Of a stretch of 64,000 nt of DNA, positions 21,841 through 34,011 are shown in pieces (the first letter of the stretch is position 1; each line of letters starts with the position of its first letter). This stretch comes from Nageia nagi. Lineage: Eukaryota; Pinophyta. The notes beneath the pieces were generated by a model. It was given only the letters and a program-made list of their open reading frames with translations, did not search any database and was not told the DNA's origin. The stretch lies in assembly GCA_050084985.1 (NCBI GenBank), contig JBITNC010000001.1, positions 187,612,001 to 187,676,000 on the forward strand, written 5' to 3'. The translations under genes were made by a program, and so were the position numbers.

Positions 21841-21966
21841 GGCCATACGTCCCAAGTTCGAATCCCCGGAAAGGGCTACTGTGGAAAGGGCTACCTAGAG
21901 AAGACTAGAGTGAGAGCCGCCACAAGTGAGAGCCGTCGAGGACGTCGGATGCGGAGCGTGGTGGAA

Positions 21967-22029
21967 TGTTAAGATCCAGGGTGTGGGATTCACTAATAGG
22001 TTGACCTTTTGGTGTAACGGTTCATAACA
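21967..22029 (+). repeat. 3' LTR of the TRIM/SMART element
   Basis: 63-bp partner LTR, preceded by a purine-rich stretch (about 21953-21966) that could serve as the plus-strand primer. Confidence 0.92.
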
Positions 22030-22570
22030 GCTCACTTTGAACTTACTATCGCATGAGATAAATGTTTGTCGATCCCCCATCCTGTTACAAAAGAATAGTT
22101 GCTTTAGTATAATTCAGTTTTGCTTTATGTAATTATAAACCATTGTCTCAACCAAACTTATATGTAGAAAATATTTTATATATTAATGATTTAGAATGAA
22201 GAGGGATAAATAAATAGTTGTGTTAATTAACCTAATTTAAACAATGCAATCAGAATTAACTAAAATAATGGTGAAATAAGCATTACAATCACATTTAAAT
22301 AATGTAATATAATTGTAAGTAAACAAAATTCTTGACACAAGAAATATGTTTTATACCATGGAAACTAAACATGGTTTTAGATCAAGCTTATGATGTTACT
22401 AGGTTCTTGTAAGAGTACATTCAGGATAATAATGTGTAACTACAATATTTAAGTGACCATTTTTCTATTCTTATTGTCTATGCTCTTGAAAAATCAAGGG
22501 CCTCAAACTCTTGTGACTATAAAAAAAATGAGCATGCTCAAATTTCTTAACTTGTGTTTTTCAAACCTAG

Positions 22571-23248
22571 TCGATATTTTAGATGGGCCTATTCTTTAGA
22601 ATAAAGAAAATTTGATTATTTGAATCATGATTAAATTGGGTTTCGATCTTTTGCATTTGGTGCATTTTGAAAATAATGATGTTGCACATCAAAATCAAAC
22701 TTGTGTTTATCTCCATATGCTATTATGAGACAGGTATGCAATGATCTCTAATTCATCTCCATATGTCATTTTGAAGCAGGTACGTGATAAGAAGTTTATT
22801 TTGTATATACAATTGATTTTATTATTCTACTCTTTGTCTTGACAGAGGGGTTACATGATGATCTTATGCAAAATTTCATACTATGTATTTAGTCATGTTC
22901 AATTTTTTCAAATTTGAATTATTAGTAAGGCTTGGATTTTCTAAAGCATATCTTGTTGTCGAAGTAACAAGTAAGAAAGTCATTCATTTCATTTGACCTT
23001 TTTCTTTTTTAATTTGATTTTTTTTTAATTAACACTGATATTTTAGTAAAGTCATCAATAACTCCATAAATCGTTACCATTTTTAATTTGAACATCAACA
23101 TTCGATTATGAGGGCATATAAAAAATAAAAAATCACTTGTCTTTTTCAATTTGTCTTTTCCTTCAGCTATTAAATACCCTTTGACCCGTTGTGCACTTTC
23201 TATTGTTTAACCATTACATTAGCTTTGTGTCACTTTTTACGGATCAAG
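22571..23248. other. AT-rich spacer, nothing recognised
   Basis: Contains two similar phrases around 'ctccatatg..at.atga' at about 22710-22780 but no gene or element could be supported. Confidence 0.3.
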
Positions 23249-25205
23249 ATGCCACCAAGGAGGAGACAAGTCAGCAAGATGAGGTCTATCCATGTTGAGG
23301 TAGGGTTTAAAACCCTCTTTTTTAATTTTTTATTCAAATACGTATTTTTTTAGCTTAATTGTAAAAATAAAATCCATAGGAATGTTTTATTTTGTATTTA
23401 ATTAGTATTTAACCATTTATTTTCTTAAAATAGATTAGTTTTTAGTGTTCTTTTGAATTTTTTATTTTGAAAAACTCACAATCGTCAATCAAGGCCAAAG
23501 GATCATGCTTTTGTATAAGCCATAGGGTTTGGTGTGGGATCCTTCATGGTTTGTATTCATTGGGATTATCTCCTTGTTGCAATCTTACTTGAGAGGTGGG
23601 ATTCCATGACCTCTACATTCCATCTCCTAACAAGGGAGATGATGATTACAATAGAGGACATCTATCACCTCTACTACTTACCTATTCATGGCCAACGCAT
23701 ATGACACATTGTTGATCGAGATGATTCTAGAGAGACCATCTTACCTGTATGGGGTCGACATGGTAGTAGGGATTATGTATAAGATCAACTCAGGTGATAT
23801 TATATATTACCAATTGTGGAGAGAGGACCAGGATGGGCACATCAAGTTCTCCTACTTGATAGGTTTGATTCAGTGTTATGCATTGCCTAACACAGGGAGT
23901 GGTCGATTTCTATGGTCTTTAGTTTAGATTATGGTGGATATGTTGCAATGTGGTACTATTTTTGATTGGGCACCCACTTTATTGGCCCAGTGCTACAAGG
24001 AGTTATTTTTCTATACTTAGGGGAAGAGGATCTCATTGATAGTTAACATCACACTACAGGCATGGGTGTATTAGCATATAGCCATTGTGCACCCTAATGG
24101 GATTTCAAATCCTACATTTTCTAACACATCTCCATATGTTGCAAGGATTTAACGATGGTAAGAGGATTACTTAATACATACTATATATGGAATCAAATGA
24201 GATATTAGTTATTATCATGGAGTGTTGAGCCATCTTGTACTTGACCATGTTAGGTTTCATCCCTATCAAAAGTACTCAATGTGGGAGGAGACAGAAGAGG
24301 AGCTTGTGGGTATCTAATAGGGTCGAGTTCTTAATGGTTATTAGATTGATTTTTTAGAGTATTTTCATTTTAAACATGTTATACACTAGTTTGGTTTAGT
24401 TCAAGATCTCCCTCTAGAGCTAGTGAGATTTCAGAGAGAGGACACCATTCCTGTTGATGGATTAGAGCCTCTTGTTTATGTTGAGCCTGATCCTATTGGT
24501 GATGAGGACCCAAGAGAGGATATTGATGAGGATGATGTTGGAGTTATAGAGGTTTATACTACTTGGTGGGCCTCAAATATGGAGAAGGTAGATGAGGGTG
24601 ATGAGGATCAATGAGTATGATATAGGGTGGATGATATGCCCAAGGAGCTAGTGGGAGAATAGGGCCATGATGTGGATATGCCTTAGCTAGGACAGATTCC
24701 TAATATAAAAATGCATGTAGAGGAGGAGATGCCTCAGGGTGAGGCTCCCCATGATAAGGAGGTGATATAAGCTCCATAGTTTTAGAGCATTAATTCTTTA
24801 CTTGGTGAGATCGATGAGCTCAAGTTTTTACTTAAGCAATCTCAATCGATGCTTTCTCAATCTCAATAGGATAGCCAAACATTTAGAGAGTAGCTTCAAC
24901 AAATTCATCACTAAGAGGAGGATCACCTCTATTATAAAGTGATATAGATATCAATCTAAGGGAGATGCATCCCGAGCCACCATTTAGTCTTTACATTAGC
25001 ATATGGGTTCTTAGGGTATGACAAGGGGATCATAGTAGTACTCCATGATTTTTGTTAAAGATATATATAGAAATAGAGATTATTATAGTGTAATCATTGA
25101 TACATGGCTCTTAGATGTTCTTGAATATCATCTAGGCTTGGAATATATCGTACCTCCTCCAGGTTATATTCCCTTGGTTATTCATAATCTACCTTGACCT
25201 AATGG
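23249..25205 (+). pseudogene. plant mobile domain (PMD) protein relic
   Basis: Translation from ATG at 23249 opens with MPPRRRQVSKMRS, then after an AT-rich gap that may be an intron (GT at about 23300) continues with LLERWDSMTSTFHLLTREM, TIEDIYHLYYLPIHGQ, and in the next frame LWREDQDGHIKFSYLIGL, FDWAPTLLAQCYKELFF and ISLIVNITLQAWVY. These match the order of the plant mobile (aminotransferase-like) domain of MAIN/MAIL1-type and transposon-borne proteins. Downstream come an acidic segment (about 24430-24610) and a Q/S-rich coil-like region (about 24790-24910). At least one frameshift (near 23690) and many stops mean it is dead. PMD occurs in host genes and in transposons; here a mobile origin is likely but unproven. 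Confidence 0.72.
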
Positions 25206-25210
25206 GTAGT

Positions 25211-27187
25211 TGTTATTATTGCAGAATTACAATCTAAGGGGTAATATTCTTTCTTTCATTCATTCTTCTCTTCTAATAAAATTTCTTCTATATTTACCAT
25301 TTATTACTTCCATTTCTTTATTAGTTGTAAATACTTATACAAAATTTAGTCTTAAGTTTACATTGTATATACTTAGTCTTTTTCCCAAGAGTCTAGTCTT
25401 ATATGTACCATTAGTTAGGGTTTGGTATTGCTTAAGGTATTTTTGGGTTATGTTCATATTGTTAAGTCTTAGTCAATGGAAAGTCATTCAAAATCATCAT
25501 TTTATTATAAGCCGAGAGTTGTTTGTACAAAGTCATATGAGTCATGTTTGGGTGAAGCTTATAAGTCATTTTTGGTAAGTAGTGTATAGAGTCTATGTAT
25601 TTATCTAAGTCAAGTTTGGGCCCTGTTGCAAGTCAAATTACTTATGTTTTGATCTAGCATAGTTCGGGCATTATTTTTGAGTCTTGTATATAAGTGTTAA
25701 TTTATGGTTAAGTAATGTAGTGGGCGTTATCATAAGAGTCAAGTAAAGTAGGGCCCATGAAAATCTAATGGTGATGTCGTACTTTTTGGTGGAAATCAGC
25801 AGGATCCAAATGGCTTAGTCAGCAGGTAGTCCTGATGGTTCTTCATGGTGGGAGATGTTTATAACTCCATTTTCAATAAACCTTGCTAGTTTTCAGCAAT
25901 GATATCACATCATTGAGGAGAAATCGATAAGAGATGTTTATAACTCCATATTCAATAAACCCTACTAATTTTGAGTGATAATATCACATTTTTTAGAAGA
26001 AAATAATGAGAGATGTTCACAAATCTAAATTCGATAAACCCTACCAATTTTGAGTGATGATATCACACTTTTTTAGAGAAATCGATAGGTGATAAGCATC
26101 TTAGGTTTCAACAATACCTCTTGATGTGTAACAAGACCTATTAGGGATAAATAAAGATTATAAGAGGAGGTGAACACCCAAATTTGCTTAATCAAGAGTA
26201 TATAACCCTTAGGACTCTATCAACATATTGATTACGACTCATTTCCATGTGGCAATAATAGTTCACTCTCAAGTTTGAATGGTTACATCTTCCTTCACTC
26301 TTACAGTATTCGACACTGGGACTACAAATATAAATATTTAATGGTTGCAAAGAGTTAGGTGGTCGCCAAATGCAGAGATAGGTTGATTATACTTATAGAG
26401 ATGGCAAACCATATCTCATAAATGCAACAACAATCCCAAATGGACCATGGTCAAAGACAAAACTGATGGAATGTGGTTGGATAGGTATAGGATTGAAGAA
26501 CTATAGATTCTAAGAATCGATGCTACATATGGACCATGCTTCTTAATTAGTTGTAGTCAAAGAATCTTTTGTAAATACTATAAATATTTAAGTTTATTCA
26601 ATATTTAAGGTTATTTTAGTTATTAATGATGAACAACCACCCATTTTGTGAAGGCAATATTATAAATAGTGTACTCTTTGAGGTCCAAACGGTTGAATAT
26701 TTTAGCAAAGTTGCCTAATGTAAGTACTATTTTCATATATGATAATGCAACATTATGGTATTTTGCCCTTTACATTCAATGGCTATTATCTAGTTTTGTT
26801 ATTATTGTGTGTGAAGCTATGTTTGAAGTCGTGGCTATGTATTGCAAATGTGAGACCCCAAGAGTGATGTAGTTGATCTATTCTTAGTCTTGGCTATGGA
26901 TTACTAACTATGTAGTGATGCGTAGGTTGATTAGTTTAGTTTGCTTTTAGTAGTTTAGGTTTTATCTCTTTCTTATTACTCTTGACCTTTTTTTATCTCT
27001 TTCCTATTACTCTTGACCTCTTTTATCTCTTTCATGTTACTTTTGACCTTTTTCATAAATAAGAACTTACCTATAACCCAAAGATTGAGCAAAAGACCCC
27101 ATAAGCATACTATCCCATCACCTTCTGCTCATTCAAGAACCCTATTATTATCACCAAACCCTTAGCATTACATTATCCTAATGAACA
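25211..27187 (+). repeat. LTR 1 of the long-LTR element
   Basis: Carries three degenerate copies of a 76-bp unit (25854-26080, core 'ataaaccctac.aattttga') and three copies of a 30-bp unit around 'tttatctctttc.tattac' (26965-27055). Frames of 67-122 codons inside are not genes. Confidence 0.75.
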
Positions 27188-27661
27188 ATAGATAAGTTCA
27201 TTTTTGGCATGCTCAATAGGACATGAATAAAATCCAATAGCTAAGTTTATTTTTGGTACAGGCCACATAGTTGTGTCTAGTAGGATATCACCCTTGTGCT
27301 TCAAAGATTATAAGGTTTCTTAGACCTTATTGGCAACTCTATTATCATACCAATCATTTTGTCAAACCTTGACACCTTTAGTTTGCAAATTCACTAGAAG
27401 TAGTGCCAAAATTTTTTCCCAATAGTCTAGATTTCAAGAGCTATCACTTCCTCAAAAGAAGACTAGGTGAAAGATATTGTTGGATCCTGGGAACTACCTA
27501 TACCAGTTAATAGGATTCATCTCGAGCATTATTGGGTAATAGGATGATTTCATAACACCTGTTAGTAAAAAAAAGGGGACTCCAACCCAATGGATAAGGC
27601 ACCTAATCATGAGGGTTCTCTTCTTCAGCAGTCTGAAGAACCGAAAGAGCTACCAGAAGAT
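27188..27661 (+). other. core of the long-LTR element
   Basis: Short internal region. Its last 200 bases translate into a coding-like phrase (about 27480-27540, ELPIPVNRIHLEHYW) that could be the tail of a lost polyprotein; not assigned. Confidence 0.45.
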
Positions 27662-28391
27662 TGTTATTCTTACAGAATTATAATTTGAGGGGTAATATTC
27701 TTTCATTCATTCATTATTCTCTCCTAATAAAGTTTCTTCTATTTTTCCCATTTCTTACTTCCCTTTCTTTCTCAATTGTAAATACTTGTACAAAATTCAA
27801 TCCTAAGTTTGCATTGTATATACTTAGTCTTTTTCCTAAGAGTCTAGTGTTATATGTGCCATTAGTCATGGTTTGGTATTGTTTAAGGTATTTTTGGGTT
27901 ATGTTCATATTGTCAAGTCTTAGTTAGTGGAAAGTCATTCAAAATCACCATTTTGTTATAAGGTGGGAGTTGTTTGTACAAAGTCATATGAGTCATGTTC
28001 AAGTGAAGTTTATAAGTCATTTTCAGGAAGTATTGTATAGGGTTTGTGTATTTTTCTAAGTCAAAATTGGGCCCTATTGTGAGTCAAATTACTTATGTTT
28101 TAGTCTACATAGTCTAGGTGTTATTTTTGGGCCTTATGTATAAGTGTTAATTTATGGTTAAGTAATGTAGTGGGCGTTATTGTAAGAGTCAAGTAAAGTA
28201 GGGCCCATGAAAATCTAATGGTGATGTCATACTTTTTGGCAAAAATCAGTGGGCTCTAGATGGCTTAGTTAGCGGGTAGTCTTGATGGTTCTTCATAATG
28301 GGAGATGTTTATAACTCCATATTCAACAAACTCCATTAGTTTTGAGCAATAACATCACATTTTTGAGGAGAACTCAATGAGAGATGTTTAC
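27662..28391 (+). repeat. LTR 2, left part
   Basis: Matches 25211-25940 closely by eye. It breaks off within the 76-bp repeat at 'gagagatgttta' where the nested segment begins. Confidence 0.75.
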
Positions 28392-29635
28392 ATTAAGTAA
28401 GGAAAGATTCCAAATTTATGCCAATCCAAGTTCTTTAAGAAAAGGCTAAAATGCATGGCTAGAAGGTATGTCCTTATTGGTGATATTCTTTACAAAAGGT
28501 CATTTGATGGTACTTTACTTAGATGTCTTAATGAAACTTAAGCAAATAAGGTTATGGAACAAGTACATGGTAGCATAAATGGAAGTCATTTTAATGGTAA
28601 AGCCATTTATCATAAGCTCATAAGACTAGGATATTATTGGCCATCCATGGAAAAGGATTGCATTTTACATGTTCAAAAATGTGAAAAATGCCAAAAGCAT
28701 GCTAACTTGAAATAAATTCCTTTAAGTGAATTAGCAACAATGATATCATCTTGGCCTTTTACTATTTGGGCTTTAGATTTTATTAGTGCTATCAATCCCA
28801 AATCCACTGAGGGACACAAATTCATCCTAGTTGCTATAGAATACTTGACAAAGTGGGTTGAAATTGTACCTTTGATATCTTCTAAAGGTCGTCAAATTGT
28901 AAAATTCATGACTAAAAATAAAATTACCAGATTTGGTGTTCCATCACATCTCATCATGGATAATGGAAAGAACTTCATAAGTAAGAAAGTTAAGGAGTTT
29001 TGTAAAGAATTCAAAATCAAGCAAATATTCTCATCAACCTACTATCCACAAGGCAATGGACAAGTTGAAGCAACTAATAAAATAATTGTTTACATTCTAT
29101 GTAAGATAGTCAAGAAAAATTACAAAGATTGGCATTCATAACTTATATATGCCTTATGTGCATATAGGAAAAGCATTAGATCAACTATAAGGTGCACTAA
29201 ATTTCACTAGTTTATGGAGATGAGGTAGTCTTACCATTAGAAGTGGAGATACCATCATTAAGGGTATCTCTAGAAGGCATCATTGATTGGGAAGAGTAGT
29301 AAAAAGCAAGACTAAGGCAACTGGAAGGATTGGATGAAAAGAGAATCCATGCCTTGGAATATCTCAAAGCTTATAAAAAAGAGAGCAAATAATGCATATG
29401 CCAAAAAGATTGTACCATATGAGTTTTAAGTGGGTTATCTAGTGCTTAAAGAGAATCATCACAAGTCATAGGTTGAGAAGCAAGAAAAGGTAAATTTGAG
29501 ACCAATTGGATTAGTCCATATGTAATCAAGGCAAAAGTATCCAAACAACACCTATAGGTTGGCAACAGTTGAGGGAAAGTTGATAAATTCTCAACCAACG
29601 TAAAACATCTCAAGCCCTTCTATACATGAGGAAAG
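28392..29635 (+). pseudogene. Ty3/gypsy integrase segment nested in LTR 2
   Basis: Begins abruptly near the end of the RNase H/integrase linker and shows the zinc-binding region (YHKLIRLGYYWPSMEKDC, CEKCQKH), then a 133-codon open frame (28740-29141) with the integrase core: WALDFISAINP, FILVAIEYLTKWVE, HLIMDNGKNF and YYPQGNGQVEATNK. All three catalytic positions (D, D, E) are kept. The C-terminal part continues in shifting frames to about 29635, including YLVLKENHHKS. Stops outside the open stretch and absence of RT show it is a fragment. The Tat-like style resembles the two gypsy elements at 37-64 kb. Confidence 0.82.
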
Positions 29636-31929
29636 CTCATCATAAATATTTAGAGTTCATGTTTTGTTCATTCATTAGTATAGAAGTTAGGTATCATAAT
29701 CCTAGTTCCATTCTCATTCTATTAAGCTAATGCCCATGCTAGCTTTCTATATCAAAATACTCAATTATTCCAATGCCCTTGCTAGTGTTCTTAGCATATT
29801 TAATGCTCCAGTAAAAATCATAGGGTTCAAAACTTCATAGTCAGGTCAGATAACCAATATAGCACCTTCAAAATTCCATCAATCAATTGTCATTCTCAAA
29901 TAAATGACAATAGTATAATCAATTATGTAGATAATATCATGGGCAATCCTATGCAAACTTAAGTCATCAAACATAGGTCAATCACATTAGCTTTGTGATA
30001 TCTCAAAGTCAGTAAAGTTGCAAGGTTTGATTCCATGTGAGGCTTAACACCCATGTTACCTTTTGTATTCATACATAAATTGGAACCCATGCTAGGATTT
30101 TTACATCCAATCAAATCGTTCATCAAAGGTAAGTGCAGGTATTGTTCTCTACTCTCTTACTTATACATTTACAATCATGATTTAATCATTTCAATATTTT
30201 GTTATCATGCTTAGAACACCATGTCCTTGTTGGGTGGAAATTAAATAACCATCATTATTTTTTATCATTAGGTTAGGACTAAACCAACCATTTCTCTTAG
30301 GTTAGCCTGAAGATTGAGACTAAACTAATATTTAATCTAATGGTTACATTATCATTGGTAGTACTATAATCATACATGATTGGGAAATATTCAAACCAAT
30401 CATCCTTTAATCACACCTAAGAATGGGGCATGTACCTCATGATGGTTAGCATATCATGTAGTATGGCTAGGAAATATTCAAACCATCCATGTCTCTTAGT
30501 CACCTTTGTTGGTTGGGTCTTAACTAACCTCCATCTTTGAGTCACCTTTATCGATTGGGTCTCAACTAACTATCACCATGTTGTTATTGATTGATTCATA
30601 TGTTGCATCTAAGAATGGGGCATGTACCTCATGATGATGTTAACATATATAGTTTTGATTGCATGTGTTCCATCTAGGAATGGAGCATGTACCTTATGAT
30701 GATGTGGAAACACCTTTATCATTGATTTCTTATGAATGCATCTAAGAATGAGACATTGAGTATTTATATATTAGTTTTATCAAGAAAATGTATGCATATT
30801 ATATTAATCTCATCCTTTGCTACATCATTTGATGAAATGTTATGATGTTCTCTCCTATTGTTCACTGCTATATCTTTTATGAGTTAACAATCATATATGT
30901 ACTTGGAAGTTCTTGTCTCTCATTTTTAAGTTCATTCTTTGCTCTTGGTTGATTCTACTACATGCAAGCTGTTACCTCTCATAACCAAGGCAAAGAGGGG
31001 GCAATATACATCATCAAATCCTTTATGATCTAGATAGCTAAACCAAGGAAGTATCATTTTTCTCTTATCTTTACTTTTATTTCCTTTGCAAGTATAATTT
31101 CATTTCAAGATTGAATTTAATTATAATTACAAAGGGAGGCATCTATTGACTACTAAAAGTGGTCTCTTTAACATGGTCCCACTATGTTATAACTTACATA
31201 CATTTCTTAATCATATTTTACCTTATTATCACATATTTCTCAAGTTGTGTTCTTATGTTTTATGTTAGGTACATTGGGTCAGATACTACCTTTACACAAT
31301 GGGTCAAATGGTGAATCACACTTGATATAAATATAAGTATCTCTAACCTAGGGAAAGCATGTCAAGATTACATCTAAATAGATGGTACCCTACACTTGGA
31401 TGTTTGTAAATGCCACCTGTTGAGATTGGAATCTTGTTATCACTCGAGAGAATATATGTTACCCACTTTCACGATCATATGCTCAGTTCGAATTGTCATC
31501 ATCTCTATTGTCATCGATTCTTATTGGCAAACCTCATTCTTCAGGATCATTAGCACCCATGCTAAGATCCGCATCCATACTAAGCTCTCTAAGACTAGTG
31601 CCTGTGTTGGTGTTTCTTTTGTATTTAGCCTTGGGGTTTGCATAGTAAGGTCACTACTCTTTGACACATTTATCTATCATATCCTTGACCATAAAATAGG
31701 TAAAAACACACAAGTATTTATCTTTCATTTGATTCCTTTCTTTTTAGTGCATGTAGTTGCATTTTACATCTTGACATCATTGTAATTTTTTTATATTATT
31801 ACTACACTATTGAATTCCCTAATTCATGTATGTTTATCTAAGTTAAATAGCTTAGGTTTATCATACAATTAAATGCATATATATTTTTAGTTCATTTAGA
31901 GGTAATCCTAGGTGTAAAAAAACACATAT
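29636..31929. other. post-integrase region of the nested gypsy segment
   Basis: AT-rich non-coding sequence, perhaps 3' untranslated region or LTR of the nested segment. A degenerate repeat occupies 30410-30760. A 129-codon frame at 31396-31785 is hydrophobic but without family resemblance. Confidence 0.35.
30410..30760. repeat. degenerate tandem repeat
   Basis: Three or four copies of a unit containing 'aagaatggggcatgtacctc' followed by 'atgatg', at about 30420, 30608, 30676 and (partial) 30735. Confidence 0.6.
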
Positions 31930-32760
31930 CAACATTGGCATTAGGCTTGTGGCTTGAGGGGAGGCAAAGTGGGATTATCAATACATTTTCATATGTTAGT
32001 TTGATTTGACTTGGGTTATTATTAGGCCTATGGCTTAGGAAAAGGCAAAGTAGGATTATCGATCTATTAGATCGATATGGTTTTATTAGAGTGGGGTTAT
32101 CATTGGGACTATGGATTTTGGAAAGGCAAACTAGGGATCAAGTTGATTCGATTTGAGTCATGTTATTGTTGGGCCTATGGATCGAGGAAAAGGTAAAGTG
32201 GGGTTGTCGATCGATTCACCCAAGACGGTTCAATTTGGCCAACTACTCATGGTAACCCCACTTCACCCTACTAGAGTGGGATTCACATTGGTCCTAACTT
32301 GGGGATAAAGTAAAAGTGTAGTTGCTAATCAATCATCTCTGGTTGGTTCAATTTAAGTTGAGTTATTAGTCCATAAACTCAAGATAGTTAGATGTGAGTC
32401 AGGTTGTTGTTGGGCCTACGATTCAAGGAAAGGCAAAGTGGGGTTTTTAGTCCATTAATTACCTTAGGAATGTTTGGTTTGAGTTAGGTTGGTATTAGGC
32501 TTATGGTTCAAGGGAAGGCAAAGTGGGATTATAGGTACATCTACTCAAGATGGTTCAATTTGAGTTGTGTTATTATTAGGCCTCTAGTGAAGTGGGGTTA
32601 TTGATCCATTAGCTTGGGCCAATTTGGTTTAAGTTAGCTTATGGCTCGAGGAAATATAATGTGGAGTTTTTATTCTATTAGTTGGATTTGATTTAGGATG
32701 GCATTGGGGCTATGACTCTTGGAAAGATAAGTGGGGTTTTCAATTCATTGGCTTAGGTCA
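31930..32760. repeat. degenerate minisatellite
   Basis: About nine or ten units of roughly 80-110 bp, each with a phrase like 'ttgggcctatggctcgagga' followed by 'aaggcaaagtgggg' and a variable 'ttatcgatccatt'. It ends almost exactly where LTR 2 resumes (32765). Confidence 0.75.
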
Positions 32761-32764
32761 ATTC

Positions 32765-34011
32765 AATAACTCCATATTCAACAAACTCCTCCATTTTTGA
32801 GTGATGATGTCACATTTTTTGGAAGAAAATAATGAGATATGTTTATAAATCTAAATTCAACAAACCCCACCAGTTTTGAGCAATGATGTCATACTTTTTT
32901 AGAGAAATTGGTAGTTGATAAGCATCCCAAGTTTCAACAATACCCATCAATGTGTAATAAGACCTGCTAGGGACAAATAAAGACTATAAAAGGAGGTGAA
33001 CACTCAGATCCACTCAATAAAGAGTATATAACCCCCGAGACTCTATCAGCATATTAACTATGACTCATATCCACATGGCAATAATAGTTGACTCTCAAGT
33101 TTGAATGATTACATCTTCCTTCACTCTTATAGTATTTGGCACTGGGACTATATACATAAATATTTAATACTTGCAGAGAGTTAGGTGGCAACCAATTATG
33201 GAGATAGGGTGATTGTACTTATAGAGATGATGAAATTTATCTCATAAATGAGCAACAGTCCAAGATGGACCATGGTCAAAGATCAAATTGATGGAATGTG
33301 GCTGGATAGGTATGAGATTAAAGATCTATAGATTCCAAGAATCGACATTACATATGGACCATGCTTCTTAATTAGTTGCAGTTAAAGAAATATTTTGTAA
33401 ATACTATAAACATTTAAGTATATTCAATCTTTAGGGTTGTTGTAATCATTAATGATGGACAACCACCCATTTTCTAAAGGCAACATTATAAATAGTGTAC
33501 TCTTTGAGGTCCAAACGGTCGAACATTTTAGCAAATTTACCCAGTGTAAGTACTATTTTTATATATGCTAATGTGATACTGTAGTGTTTTTCCCTTTGCA
33601 TTCTATGGTTTTTATTTGGTTTTGTTATTGTTGTGTGTGAAGCTATGTATGAAGCTGTGGTTATGTATTGCAAATACGAGACCCCAAGAGTGACGTAGTT
33701 GATATATTCTTAGTCTTAACTAGGGATTACTACCTATGCAGTGATGCCTAGGTTGATTAGTTTAGTTTGATTTCAATAGTTTAGGTTTTTATTTCTTTCC
33801 TATTACTCTTGCCCTTTTTTTATCTCTTTCCTATTACTCTTGACATTTTTTATCTCTTTCCTATTACTTTCCATCTTTTTCATAGATAGGAACCAACTTA
33901 TAACATAGATATTTAGCAGAAGACCCCATGAGCACACTATCCCACCACCTTTTGCTCATTCAATAACCCTACTATTATCACCAAACCCTTAGCATTACAT
34001 TATCCTTATCA
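32765..34011 (+). repeat. LTR 2, right part
   Basis: Resumes with 'aataactccatattcaacaa' and follows LTR 1 from about 25941 to its end, including the triple 30-bp unit (33790-33890). Confidence 0.75.

Larger units (their letters stand above)
21762..22029 (+). mobile_element. complete TRIM/SMART-type miniature LTR retrotransposon
   Basis: Only 268 bp: 64-bp LTR (21762-21825), primer-binding site, short core, purine-rich stretch and 63-bp LTR (21967-22029). LTRs start TGTTA and end TAACA and differ by one substitution and one single-base indel. The 5-bp target duplication GCTCA flanks it exactly (21757-21761 and 22030-22034). Comparison with the opposite inverted arm shows the arm uninterrupted there, confirming insertion. 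It codes for nothing and must be moved by proteins of other elements. Size and layout match the plant SMART class of very small TRIMs. Confidence 0.93.
19520..22570. mobile_element. element with long inverted arms (foldback or MULE-like)
   Basis: The left arm (about 19520-20295) is the reverse complement of the right arm (about 21510-22570) over some 780 bases once the 268-bp insertion in the right arm is removed. Matching landmarks are 'gatcgacaaacattt' (20007) with 'aaatgtttgtcgatc' (about 22062), the GAAGAGGGATAAATAAAT block at 22198 with its complement near 19866-19883, and 'gtgatggttt.cattttctttat' at 20199 with its complement near 21590. The loop of about 1.2 kb has no convincing protein; a 61-codon frame at 20295-20480 has a cysteine-containing segment of unknown meaning. 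Long arms suggest a Mutator-like or foldback transposon, but no 9-bp target duplication was identified. Confidence 0.75.
25211..34011 (+). mobile_element. non-autonomous long-LTR element, with a nested insertion
   Basis: Two copies of a 1,977-bp LTR enclose a core of only about 474 bp (27188-27661). LTR 1 is 25211-27187; LTR 2 is 27662-28391 plus 32765-34011, which together also make 1,977 bp. Both LTRs start TG and end CA. Flanking five-base stretches gtagt (25206-25210) and atagt (34012-34016) match at four positions. The core has no recognisable gag or pol, so it resembles a large-LTR non-autonomous element or a drastically deleted one. A canonical primer-binding site was not seen. The insertion appears to split the PMD relic. 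Confidence 0.75.

Noticed and set aside
21857-21870. Possible tRNA gene at the SMART element
   Set aside because: Only a B-box-like motif and a primer site are present; no acceptor stem or full cloverleaf can be formed.
31396-31785. 129-codon hydrophobic plus-strand frame
   Set aside because: Low-complexity hydrophobic composition from T-rich DNA, no homology recognised.
30410-32760. Possible CRISPR-like array
   Set aside because: Repeats are degenerate with unequal spacing and no unique regular spacers, in a plant nuclear context; minisatellite is the better reading.
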